Positions 40,773-47,874 of a stretch of 64,000 nt of DNA are shown here, in pieces; within the stretch, counting starts at the first letter, position 1; every line of letters starts with the position of its first letter. The notes beneath the pieces were generated by a model that ran no database searches, was not told the DNA's origin, and saw nothing but the letters and a program-made list of their open reading frames with translations. The position numbers were made by a program, and so were the translations under genes. The DNA comes from Streptomyces sp. NBC_00247 (GTDB lineage Bacteria; Actinomycetota; Actinomycetes; Streptomycetales; Streptomycetaceae): assembly GCF_036188265.1 (NCBI RefSeq), contig NZ_CP108093.1:6229001-6293000 (forward strand), read 5' to 3'.

Positions 40773-41759
40773 GTGAACGACGGCGGTCAGCGGCGGTACG
40801 ACCCGCTCGGCAGAGTCCTGGTGATCATCCCGACCTACAACGAGGCCGAGAACATCAAGCCGATCGTCGACCGGGTGCGTTCCGCCGTCCCCGAGGCCGA
40901 CATCCTGGTCGCCGACGACAACAGCCCCGACGGAACCGGCAAGATCGTCGACGAGATCGCCGCCGAGGACACCCGGGTGCACGTGCTGCACCGCAAGGGC
41001 AAGGAAGGGCTGGGCGCCGCCTACCTGGCCGGTTTCGACTGGGGCGCGGAGCACGGCTACGGCGTTCTCGTGGAGATGGACGCGGACGGCTCCCACCAGC
41101 CGGAGGAACTGCCCCGCCTGCTCACCGCCCTCAAGGGCGCCGACCTCGTTCTCGGCTCGCGCTGGGTGCCGGGCGGCCGGGTGGTGAACTGGCCCAAGAG
41201 CCGGGAGGTGATCTCCCGGGGCGGCAGCCTCTACTCGAGGCTCGCGCTCGGCCTGGACGTCCGCGACGTGACCGGCGGCTACCGGGCGTTCCGTACCGAC
41301 ACCCTCAAGGGGCTCGGCCTGGACGAGGTCGCCTCCCAGGGATACTGCTTCCAGGTCGATCTGGCCCGCCGCGCGGTGGAGGCCGGATTCCACGTGGTGG
41401 AGGTGCCGATCACCTTCGTGGACCGGGAGGTCGGCGACTCCAAGATGAGCCGCGACATCCTCGTCGAGGCGCTGTTCCGGGTCACCGGTTGGGGCATCAC
41501 CGCCCGGACCAACAAGGTCACCGACAAGGTGCTGGGTCGCAAGCCCGCCCCTCGGTCCGGCACCGCCCGCGACACGCCGGACGCTCCTGGCCAGGGCCCG
41601 GCGGACGCCCCGGCGGAGACCACCGCCGCGGCCCCGGCGGAGACCACCACGGACGCCCCGGCCGACACGGCTCCACCGGCCCCGGTCGAGACCGCTCCGG
41701 ACGCCGGTGCCGATCACGCACCCGTTTCCCCGGCCGACACTCCTCCGAAGGCCGAATAG
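40773..41759 (+). CDS. ppm: Polyprenol-phosphate mannose synthase (Ppm, GT2)
   Basis: A 328-aa GT2 glycosyltransferase that transfers mannose from GDP-mannose to polyprenol phosphate, the donor for protein O-mannosylation by Pmt. The catalytic domain (about 10-250) shows VLVIIPTYNEAENIKPIVDR, ILVADDNSPDGTGKIVDE, GAAYLAGFDWG and the DxD motif in VEMDADGSHQPEEL. RWVPGGRVVNW and VTGGYRAF complete the DPM signature. There is no C-terminal membrane domain; instead an Ala/Pro/Thr-rich low-complexity tail (265-328). GTG 40773 has AAGGGG upstream. In S. coelicolor the orthologue SCO1423 is needed for phage phiC31 infection. Followed by fxsA in the same order as there. Confidence 0.94.
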   Translation: MNDGGQRRYDPLGRVLVIIPTYNEAENIKPIVDRVRSAVPEADILVADDNSPDGTGKIVDEIAAEDTRVHVLHRKGKEGLGAAYLAGFDWGAEHGYGVLVEMDADGSHQPEELPRLLTALKGADLVLGSRWVPGGRVVNWPKSREVISRGGSLYSRLALGLDVRDVTGGYRAFRTDTLKGLGLDEVASQGYCFQVDLARRAVEAGFHVVEVPITFVDREVGDSKMSRDILVEALFRVTGWGITARTNKVTDKVLGRKPAPRSGTARDTPDAPGQGPADAPAETTAAAPAETTTDAPADTAPPAPVETAPDAGADHAPVSPADTPPKAE

Positions 41760-41869
41760 GGTCCTTCGTCGCCGTCCCGGCGACCCGGCCCGGACTCCCG
41801 GGACGGGAACCCCCGCACGGGCCCACCCCGCCCGTGCCGCTCGTACCGCCGTACAGGCACACTGGGGGC

Positions 41870-42469
41870 ATGACGACCGGCACACCGCCCCCGAACCGTC
41901 CCCGGCGCTCGCGCGTCCGCAGATTCCTGCCGCTGGGCATCGTCGCCTGGCTGGTGCTGGAGATCTGGCTGCTGATCCTGGTGGCCGGCGCGGCCGGCGG
42001 CTTCACCGTCCTGCTGCTTCTGGTGGCGGGCTTCGTGTGCGGCGCGGCGGTGGTCAAGAAGGCCGGACGCCGCGCCTTCTCCAACCTCACCGAGACCCTC
42101 CGGCAGGCACCCGGTCAGCCCGGTCCGGAGGAAGTGCGGACGGAGCCGCAGCCGACGGCCCGGGGGAACGGCTTCCTCATGCTCGGCGGGATCCTGCTCA
42201 TGATCCCCGGCATGCTCTCGGACGTGGCCGGCCTCCTGCTCCTGGTCCCGCCCGTCCGCAAGGCGCTCAGCGGACTCACCGAACGGGCGCTGGAGCGCCG
42301 GATGCGCGCCGCCTCACCCGGAAGCCTCTCCGGAGCCTTCCAGCAGGCGCGGATGCACCGTCCGGACGGGAAGGTGGTCCAGGGCGAGGTGATCCGTGAG
42401 GACGGCACGCAGCCGCCCCGGCGCGGCGACGACGGACCGCAGGGCCCCCGGCCTCCGCTGACCCCCTGA
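41870..42469 (+). CDS. fxsA: FxsA-family membrane protein
   Basis: A 199-aa FxsA protein; in E. coli overproduction of FxsA relieves F-plasmid exclusion of phage T7, but the normal role is unknown. It has a basic N-terminus and the helices FLPLGIVAWLVLEIWLLILV and GGFTVLLLLVAGFVCGAAVV. The conserved central LMLGGILLMIPGMLSDVAGLLLLVPPVR segment is diagnostic. The charged C-terminus is variable. ATG 41870 follows CACACTGGGGGC, which may act as -10 for a near-leaderless start or as a poor ribosome site. It lies 110 bp after ppm. Confidence 0.92.
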   Translation: MTTGTPPPNRPRRSRVRRFLPLGIVAWLVLEIWLLILVAGAAGGFTVLLLLVAGFVCGAAVVKKAGRRAFSNLTETLRQAPGQPGPEEVRTEPQPTARGNGFLMLGGILLMIPGMLSDVAGLLLLVPPVRKALSGLTERALERRMRAASPGSLSGAFQQARMHRPDGKVVQGEVIREDGTQPPRRGDDGPQGPRPPLTP

Positions 42470-42547
42470 GAAGCTCGCCCCCCGAGGAGCTCACTCTCTG
42501 AGGCCGGGCGGAGTGCGGGACACGTACTCCGCCCGGTCCACGCACAA

Positions 42548-42590
42548 AGCCTCGGGCCGTGACACAGAAGCTGTGTCACGGCCCGAGGCT
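42548..42590. terminator. Bidirectional terminator between fxsA and rbpA
   Basis: A perfect 20-bp stem (42548-42567 with 42571-42590, starting AGCCTCGGGCCGTGACACAG) with the 3-base loop AAG, between convergent genes. It is among the longest perfect inverted repeats in the window. Confidence 0.93.
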
Positions 42591-42636
42591 GTAGTGGCCG
42601 CATGCGGTGCGGCCGTCCGTTCGGTGCTTGCGCGGA

Positions 42637-43011
42637 TCAGGCGGACTTCCTGCTGTCCCGCGGATGCACGGCGATGTTCATGGCTCCGGAGCGGAGGACC
42701 GCCAGCCTCTCGGCCAGCACTTCCTCCAGCTCCTCGCGGGTGCGCCGCTCCATGAGCATGTCCCAGTGCGTACGCGCGGGCTTGCCCTTCTTCTCCTCGG
42801 GGCCATCCCCGTCCACCAGGAGTGCCATGGCGCCGCACGCCTTGCACTCCCACTCCGGCGGAATTTCCGCCTCTACCGAGAAGGGCATCTCAAATCGATG
42901 CCCGTTCTGGCATGCGTACTCCACCGCCTGGCGCGGGGCCAGATCGATGCCGCGGTCCGTCTCGTAGCTGGTAACCACGAGTCGCGTGCCGCGGAGAGCT
43001 CGCTCACTCAT
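42637..43011 (-). CDS. rbpA: RNA polymerase-binding protein RbpA
   Basis: A 124-aa RbpA, the actinobacterial activator that binds RNA polymerase and the principal sigma factor and stabilises open complexes. It starts MSERALRGTRLVVTSYETDR and has YACQNGHRFEMPFSVEAEIP and WECKACGAMALLVDG. Cys34, Cys56 and Cys59 are the positions expected to hold zinc in the Streptomyces protein. The C-terminal sigma-interacting helix is RTHWDMLMERRTREELEEVL. ATG 43011 is followed at once by conserved sequence. A perfect sigma-R promoter lies 62 bp upstream. Confidence 0.97.
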   Translation of the reverse strand: MSERALRGTRLVVTSYETDRGIDLAPRQAVEYACQNGHRFEMPFSVEAEIPPEWECKACGAMALLVDGDGPEEKKGKPARTHWDMLMERRTREELEEVLAERLAVLRSGAMNIAVHPRDSRKSA

Positions 43012-43072
43012 GAATCGTGCCTCCCGGGCTTGTCGCCCACAGGACAGGTGTCGCTGTCGTCGTCATCCGGTC

Positions 43073-43098
43073 AACGTCCGCTCGGCGGTAAAGATTCC
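43073..43098 (-). promoter_or_regulatory. Sigma-R (disulfide-stress) promoter of rbpA
   Basis: On the minus strand, GGAAT (43098-43094) and GTT (43075-43073) are separated by exactly 18 bases, the full sigma-R consensus. S. coelicolor rbpA is an established sigma-R target, so thiol-oxidation induction is expected here. Confidence 0.92.
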
Positions 43099-43276
43099 CG
43101 TTGCCGGCCATGCGTCGCCCGTCTTGCCGCTGCTGTGTCAGGGGTGATTCCCCATCGCTGCCCGGTTTGTCACTTTTGAATGGATTTGTCACCCAACAGC
43201 TTGACGTCATCCACGCGCAGTAACGGTCTTTCCGGGCAGGCCAAAGGCGTACACTACCGGCCTTTTACTTCAACGT
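43099..43276 (-). other. Upstream gap between UMF1 gene and rbpA promoter
   Basis: Contains TTTGTCA twice (43166-43172 and 43185-43191, 19 bp apart). Near the UMF1 stop, a weak AAAGGC/GCCTTT pairing may end that transcript. The repeats could belong to a second rbpA promoter or to an unknown regulator. Confidence 0.35.
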
Positions 43277-44650
43277 CTAAATCCGCCCCGGTACGGGATT
43301 GCCCGCGGCGGCCGCGGCGGCCCGCACAGGCACCCTCGCGAGCAGCACGGAGCCGATGACGAAGAACACCACCAAGGAGATGATCGCCTGCCGGTAGCTG
43401 CCGGTCAGCTGGTACGCCAGGCCGAAGACCAGGGGCCCCAGCCAGCTGAGTCCGCGGTCGCTCATCTCGTACGCGGAAAAATACTCGGCTTCCTTGCCGC
43501 GCGGGACCAGATGCGAGAAAAGGGAGCGGGAGAGGGCCTGGCTGCCTCCGAGGACGAGTCCGATCGCCGCCGCCAGAACGTAGAAGAAGACGGGCGCGTC
43601 GGCCGGCAGGAAGTAGGCCGCCACCAGGATCAGCGTCCAGACCACCAGCGACGCCAGGATCGTGCGCTGCGCGCCGTACACCCGGGCGAGCCGTCCCATC
43701 CCGAGCGCGCCGGCCACGGCGAGGACCTGCACCAGCAGGACGGCGGTGATCAGCGTCGTCTGGTCGAGGCCGAGCTCCTCCGAGCCGAACACCGAGGCCT
43801 GGGAGATGACGGTCTGCACCCCGTCGTTGTAGATGAGGTACGCCAGCAGGAACGAGAGCGTCAGCGGATGGCGCCGCATGTCCCGCAGGGTGGCGAGCAA
43901 CTGCCGCCAGCCCGAGCCCACCGCCCCCTCGCCGCCCGGGGCGGTCCGGCGGTCGCGCAGCCGCCGCAGCGGCACGACGGTGAAAGCGCCCCACCACAGT
44001 CCGGCGGAAGCCAGGCAGATGCGTACCGAATCCGACTCGGTCAGGCCGAACGAGTCGTGCCCGGTGTAGACGACCAGGTTGAGGACGAGGACGAGCGCGC
44101 CCGAGGTGTAGCCGAACGCCCAGCCCCGCGAGGAGACCGCGTCCCGCTCCTCGGGCTCCGCGATCTGCGGCAGGTAGGAGTTGTACAGCACCATCGACAC
44201 CGAGATCGCCGCGTTGGCCACGATCAGCAGGAAGGCGCCGAGCAGATAGCGGTGGCCGTCCAGGAAGAACATCGCGGTCGTGGCCGCCGCACCCGTGTAG
44301 GCGGCCGCGGCGAGCAGGGGCTTCTTGCGGCCCGACCGGTCCGCCGCCGCGCCCACGAGCGGCATGAGCACGACCGCGAGGACCACCGAAACCGAGACCG
44401 AGTACGCGAAGAGCGACCCGGCCCGCACGGGTATGCCGAGGGGGTGCACGAAGCCCTCGGAGTCGGAGGCCGCCTTCGCCACCGAGGTCAGGTAGGGCCC
44501 GAGGAAGACGGTGAGCACGCTCGTGGAGTAGACCGAGCACGCGAAGTCGTAGAAGTACCAGCCCCGTTGTTCCCGTCTGCGGGCGACGGTCTCCGGTGTG
44601 TCCGCCGGACGGTCCGATGGTGTCGCCGTCCCCGTGGTCCCTGTACTCAC
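43277..44650 (-). CDS. UMF1-family (Atg22-like) MFS transporter
   Basis: A 457-aa transporter. The N-terminus RGWYFYDFACSVYSTSVLTV is the hallmark (W.xYD.ANS-like) of the UMF1/Atg22 family, whose yeast member exports amino acids from vacuoles. Twelve helices follow; loop 2-3 is VGAAADRSGRKKPLLAAAAY and MVLYNSYLPQIAEPEERDAVSSRGWAFGYTSG is the second diagnostic stretch. GTG 44650 has GGGGAAG directly upstream and is preferred over starts up to 44695. It lies downstream of the GDPD gene by 55 bp, perhaps in one leftward operon yczE-GDPD-UMF1. Substrate unknown. Confidence 0.9.
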   Translation of the reverse strand: MSTGTTGTATPSDRPADTPETVARRREQRGWYFYDFACSVYSTSVLTVFLGPYLTSVAKAASDSEGFVHPLGIPVRAGSLFAYSVSVSVVLAVVLMPLVGAAADRSGRKKPLLAAAAYTGAAATTAMFFLDGHRYLLGAFLLIVANAAISVSMVLYNSYLPQIAEPEERDAVSSRGWAFGYTSGALVLVLNLVVYTGHDSFGLTESDSVRICLASAGLWWGAFTVVPLRRLRDRRTAPGGEGAVGSGWRQLLATLRDMRRHPLTLSFLLAYLIYNDGVQTVISQASVFGSEELGLDQTTLITAVLLVQVLAVAGALGMGRLARVYGAQRTILASLVVWTLILVAAYFLPADAPVFFYVLAAAIGLVLGGSQALSRSLFSHLVPRGKEAEYFSAYEMSDRGLSWLGPLVFGLAYQLTGSYRQAIISLVVFFVIGSVLLARVPVRAAAAAAGNPVPGRI

Positions 44651-44705
44651 GCTTCCCCGCCCCCCGCTCGGTCTGTTCCGTTCGTCACCGGCCACCGGAC
44701 CGGCG

Positions 44706-45470
44706 TCAGGACCAGATCCCGCGCTCGCTCAGCACCGTACGCAGTGTTCCGATGTGATCGGTCATGATGCCATCCACGCCGAGGTCGAGGAGGGCGTCCA
44801 TCTCCGCCGCCTCGTCGATCGTCCAGACGTGGACCTGGAGGCCCAGGGCGTGCGCCGTACGGACGAAACGGCGGTCGACGACCCGGATGCCGTTCTGGCT
44901 CACCGGAACCTGCGCGCACACCGCGCCCCGGCGCAGCGGCGCCGGAATCCCGAGCGAGCGCAGCCGCAGGGCCAGTACGCCCCGCACGCCGTACGAGGTC
45001 GCCAGCCGGGAGCCGCCGAGGCGCTGCGCGCGAGCCACCCGGGCCTCCGAGAACGAGCCGACGCACACCCGGTCCCAGGCGTCCGTCCGGCGGATCAGCG
45101 CGAGGAGGGGGGCGAGCGAGGACTCGGCCTTCACGTCGACGTTCCAACGGGCCTCGGGGAACTCCTCCAGCAGCTCCTCGAAAAGCGGCAAGGGCTCACG
45201 GCCGCCCACCCGGGCCCGGCGGACCTCGCTCCACGGCAGGTCCGCTATCCGGCCCCCGGTGCCGGTGACCCGGTCCAGGGTCGGATCGTGGAAGGCGACG
45301 AGTCGGCCGTCAGCGGTGGTGTGCACGTCGGTCTCGAAGTAGCGGTACCCCTGCGCCGCCGCCCGGCGGAAGGCCGCAGCGGTGTTCTCCAGCCCACCGG
45401 CCGCACCGCCGCGGTGGGCGAACGGGATCGTCGACGGATGGTCCAGATACGGGTGGCGTCCTGAGTTCAC
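44706..45470 (-). CDS. Glycerophosphodiester phosphodiesterase family protein
   Basis: A 254-aa GDPD enzyme, expected to hydrolyse glycerophosphodiesters to glycerol-3-phosphate and an alcohol. Motifs are IPFAHRGGAAGGLENTAAAF (HR and EN), YRYFETDVHTTADGRLVAFHD (ExD and HD) and the C-terminal VHVWTIDEAAEMDALLDLGVDGIMTD. No signal peptide, so cytoplasmic. The GTG at 45470 overlaps the TGA of yczE (GTGA), so the two are coupled. Confidence 0.94.
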   Translation of the reverse strand: MNSGRHPYLDHPSTIPFAHRGGAAGGLENTAAAFRRAAAQGYRYFETDVHTTADGRLVAFHDPTLDRVTGTGGRIADLPWSEVRRARVGGREPLPLFEELLEEFPEARWNVDVKAESSLAPLLALIRRTDAWDRVCVGSFSEARVARAQRLGGSRLATSYGVRGVLALRLRSLGIPAPLRRGAVCAQVPVSQNGIRVVDRRFVRTAHALGLQVHVWTIDEAAEMDALLDLGVDGIMTDHIGTLRTVLSERGIWS

Positions 45471-46135
45471 CGCCGAAGTATGGCGGTCACCGGTGACGGT
45501 CCGGCGACGGCCCCGGTCGCTCCCGGAGCCCCGGGGATGGCGAACAGGCGCAGGAAGAACTGGGCGAGCGGCCCGATGGCCAGCGCGTACACCAGCGTCC
45601 CGATGCCGAGCGAGCCGCCGAGCGCGAACCCGGCCGCCACGACGGCGACCTCGACCGCCGTCCGCGCCAGGCGCACCGACCGGCCGGTCGCCCGGTGCAG
45701 GCCGGTCATCAGCCCGTCGCGCGGCCCGGGGCCGAACCGGGCCGTGATGTAGAGCCCGGTCGCCGCTCCGTTCAGTACGACCCCCAGCACCAGCACCGCG
45801 GTCCTGGCCGCCCACCCGTGGGCCTCGGGCACGACCGCCAGCGTGCCGTCGATCACCAGGCCCACCACGAAGACGTTGGAGACCGTGCCGAGCCCCGGGC
45901 GCTGTCGCAGCGGAATCCACAGCAGCAGCACGAGTGCGCCGACCCCGATGGAGACGGTCCCGATGGCGATGCCGGTGAGCTCCGAGATCCCCTGGTGCAG
46001 TACGCCCCAGGGCTCCAGCCCCAGCCCGGCGACGACCAGCAACGCCGAACTCGCCCCGTAGAGCACCAGCCCGGCGTACAGCCGCACCAGCCGGCGGACG
46101 ACGGACGAGCGGTACGGAGCGGCGTTGGCGTACAT
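45467..46135 (-). CDS. yczE: YczE/YitT-like membrane protein
   Basis: A 222-aa membrane protein with about five helices. RLVRLYAGLVLYGASSALLV opens it. LGLEPWGVLHQGISELTGIAIGTVSIGVG is the conserved YczE segment (G..PWdv...G), and RFGPGPRDGLMTGLHRATGR is the second motif of the family. In Bacillus and relatives yczE lies beside and is controlled by the MocR-type regulator YczR; the same divergent pairing occurs here. The substrate is not known. The stop overlaps the GDPD start. Confidence 0.88.
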   Translation of the reverse strand: MYANAAPYRSSVVRRLVRLYAGLVLYGASSALLVVAGLGLEPWGVLHQGISELTGIAIGTVSIGVGALVLLLWIPLRQRPGLGTVSNVFVVGLVIDGTLAVVPEAHGWAARTAVLVLGVVLNGAATGLYITARFGPGPRDGLMTGLHRATGRSVRLARTAVEVAVVAAGFALGGSLGIGTLVYALAIGPLAQFFLRLFAIPGAPGATGAVAGPSPVTAILRR

Positions 46136-46191
46136 GGGGTACCCCCTGCTGTGATGGTGGTGGACCGGCTCGTGTCACTCTGTGGCCGGAG

Positions 46192-46214
46192 ATTGGCCGC
46201 CAGCCATGGCCAAT
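46192..46214. promoter_or_regulatory. Inverted repeat in the yczE-mocR divergent gap
   Basis: ATTGGCC (46192-46198) and GGCCAAT (46208-46214) form a 7-bp inverted repeat with a 9-base centre, within the 101-bp gap between divergent genes. A third TGGCC lies just upstream, so direct-repeat binding, usual for MocR proteins, is possible. Likely the operator for both genes. Confidence 0.5.
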
Positions 46215-46236
46215 CCGAGGAAGGTGGACTGATTTC

Positions 46237-47736
46237 ATGGCTCAGTGGACTTCGACGGTCGGGGCCGCCCAGCTCGCGCGCCAGCTCCAGGCGCCGCTCT
46301 CCCGCCCCGGCGCCCCCGGCGCCCGGAAGCCCCCGGCCTACCGCGCCCTCGCCGACGGGGTCCGGCTGCTGGTGCTCGAAGGGCGGGTACCGGTCGCCGC
46401 ACGGCTGCCCGCCGAACGCGAACTGGCGCTCGCCCTGGCCGTCAGCCGCACCACCGTCGCCGCGGCCTACGAGGCGCTGCGTACCGAGGGCTTCCTGGAG
46501 TCCCGGCGCGGCGCGGGCAGCTGGACCGCGGTCCCCGCGGGCAACCCGCTGCCCGCCCGGGGCCTGGAACCGCTGCCACCCGAGGCGCTCGGCTCGATGA
46601 TCGACCTGGGCTGCGCCTCGCTGCCCGCCCCTGAGCCCTGGCTGACCCGGGCCGTCCAGGGAGCGCTGGAGGAGCTACCGCCGTACGCCCACACGCACGG
46701 CGACTACCCGGCCGGCCTGCCCGCCCTGCGCCGGATGATCGCGGACCGCTACACCGAGCACGGCGTCCCCACCATGCCCGAGCAGATCATGGTGACCACC
46801 GGGGCGATGGGTGCCATCGACGCCATCTGCCACCTCTTCGCCGGGCGCGGCGAACGCATCGCCGTCGAGTCGCCGAGCTACGCCAACATCCTCCAGCTGA
46901 TGCGGGAGACCGGCGCCCGCCTGGTGCCCGTCGCCATGCGGGACGGGCTCGGCGGCTGGGACCTGAACCGCTGGCGGCAGGTCCTGCGTGACTCCGCCCC
47001 CCGGCTCGCCTACGTCGTCGCCGACTTCCACAACCCCACCGGCGCCCTCGCCGACGAGCAGCAGCGACGCGGCCTGGTGGAGGCGGCGCGCTCGGCGGGC
47101 ACGGTCCTGGTCGTCGACGAGACGATGCACGAACTGGCCCTCGACGAGGACGTGGAGATGCCCCGCCGGGTCTGCGCCTTCGACCCGGCCGGCAGCACGG
47201 TGATCACGGTGGGATCGGCCAGCAAGGCCTTCTGGGCCGGGATGCGGATCGGCTGGGTCCGGGCGGCGCCCGACACCATCCGCAGCCTCGTCTCGGCACG
47301 CGCCTACGCGGACATGGGGACGCCCGTCCTGGAGCAGCTCGCCATCAACTGGCTGCTGCGTACCGGCGGCTGGGCCGACGCGGTCGAGCTCCGGCGCGAA
47401 CAGGCCCGGAGCAACCGCGACGCCCTGGTCGCGGCGGTGCGCCGGGAGCTTCCGGACTGGGAGTTCCAGACGCCTCGCGGGGGTCTGACCCTCTGGGTGC
47501 GTACCGGCGGGCTCTCCGGGTCGCGCCTGGCGGTGGCGGGTGAGCGGGTGGGGGTCAGGGTGCCGTCCGGGCCGCGCTTCGGGGTGGACGGGGCGTTCGA
47601 GGGGTACGTCCGGCTGCCGTTCACGGTGGGCGGGCCGGTGGCGGACGAGGCGGCGGCGCGGCTGGCCGCGGCGGCGGCCCTGGTCCGGGCCGGCGCGGGG
47701 GCGGGCGTCGACGCGCCGAGGACCTTCGTGGCCTGA
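46237..47736 (+). CDS. MocR-type (GntR-aminotransferase fusion) regulator, YczR-like
   Basis: A 499-aa regulator: N-terminal GntR winged helix (about 28-95: YRALADGVRLLVLEGRVPV, RLPAERELALALAVSRTTVA) fused to a fold-type I aminotransferase domain. PLP landmarks are VADFHNPTG, DETMHEL and GSASKAFWAGMRIGW, whose Lys is the Schiff-base residue. Such proteins sense PLP or amino-acid adducts rather than transaminate. ATG 46237 has GAGGAAGG upstream. Divergent from yczE, the known partner arrangement of YczR. Confidence 0.92.
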   Translation: MAQWTSTVGAAQLARQLQAPLSRPGAPGARKPPAYRALADGVRLLVLEGRVPVAARLPAERELALALAVSRTTVAAAYEALRTEGFLESRRGAGSWTAVPAGNPLPARGLEPLPPEALGSMIDLGCASLPAPEPWLTRAVQGALEELPPYAHTHGDYPAGLPALRRMIADRYTEHGVPTMPEQIMVTTGAMGAIDAICHLFAGRGERIAVESPSYANILQLMRETGARLVPVAMRDGLGGWDLNRWRQVLRDSAPRLAYVVADFHNPTGALADEQQRRGLVEAARSAGTVLVVDETMHELALDEDVEMPRRVCAFDPAGSTVITVGSASKAFWAGMRIGWVRAAPDTIRSLVSARAYADMGTPVLEQLAINWLLRTGGWADAVELRREQARSNRDALVAAVRRELPDWEFQTPRGGLTLWVRTGGLSGSRLAVAGERVGVRVPSGPRFGVDGAFEGYVRLPFTVGGPVADEAAARLAAAAALVRAGAGAGVDAPRTFVA

Positions 47737-47777
47737 GGGAGCCGGGAGGAGGGGCGGGGCGGACGACGGGCGGAGAG

Positions 47778-47823
47778 CCCGGCGGGCGGGCGCGGACTCT
47801 CCGGTCCGTGCCCGCCCGCCGGG
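47778..47823. terminator. Bidirectional terminator between mocR and ssfA
   Basis: A 20-bp stem (47778-47797 with 47804-47823; 14 outer pairs are perfect, CCCGGCGGGCGGGC) with one G-U wobble and loop TCTCCG between convergent genes. Confidence 0.9.
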
Positions 47824-47874
47824 GCGGCCCTGGTTGCCCGCCGGTCCCGCCGGCCGTGGCCGCCGTGCCGCAGC

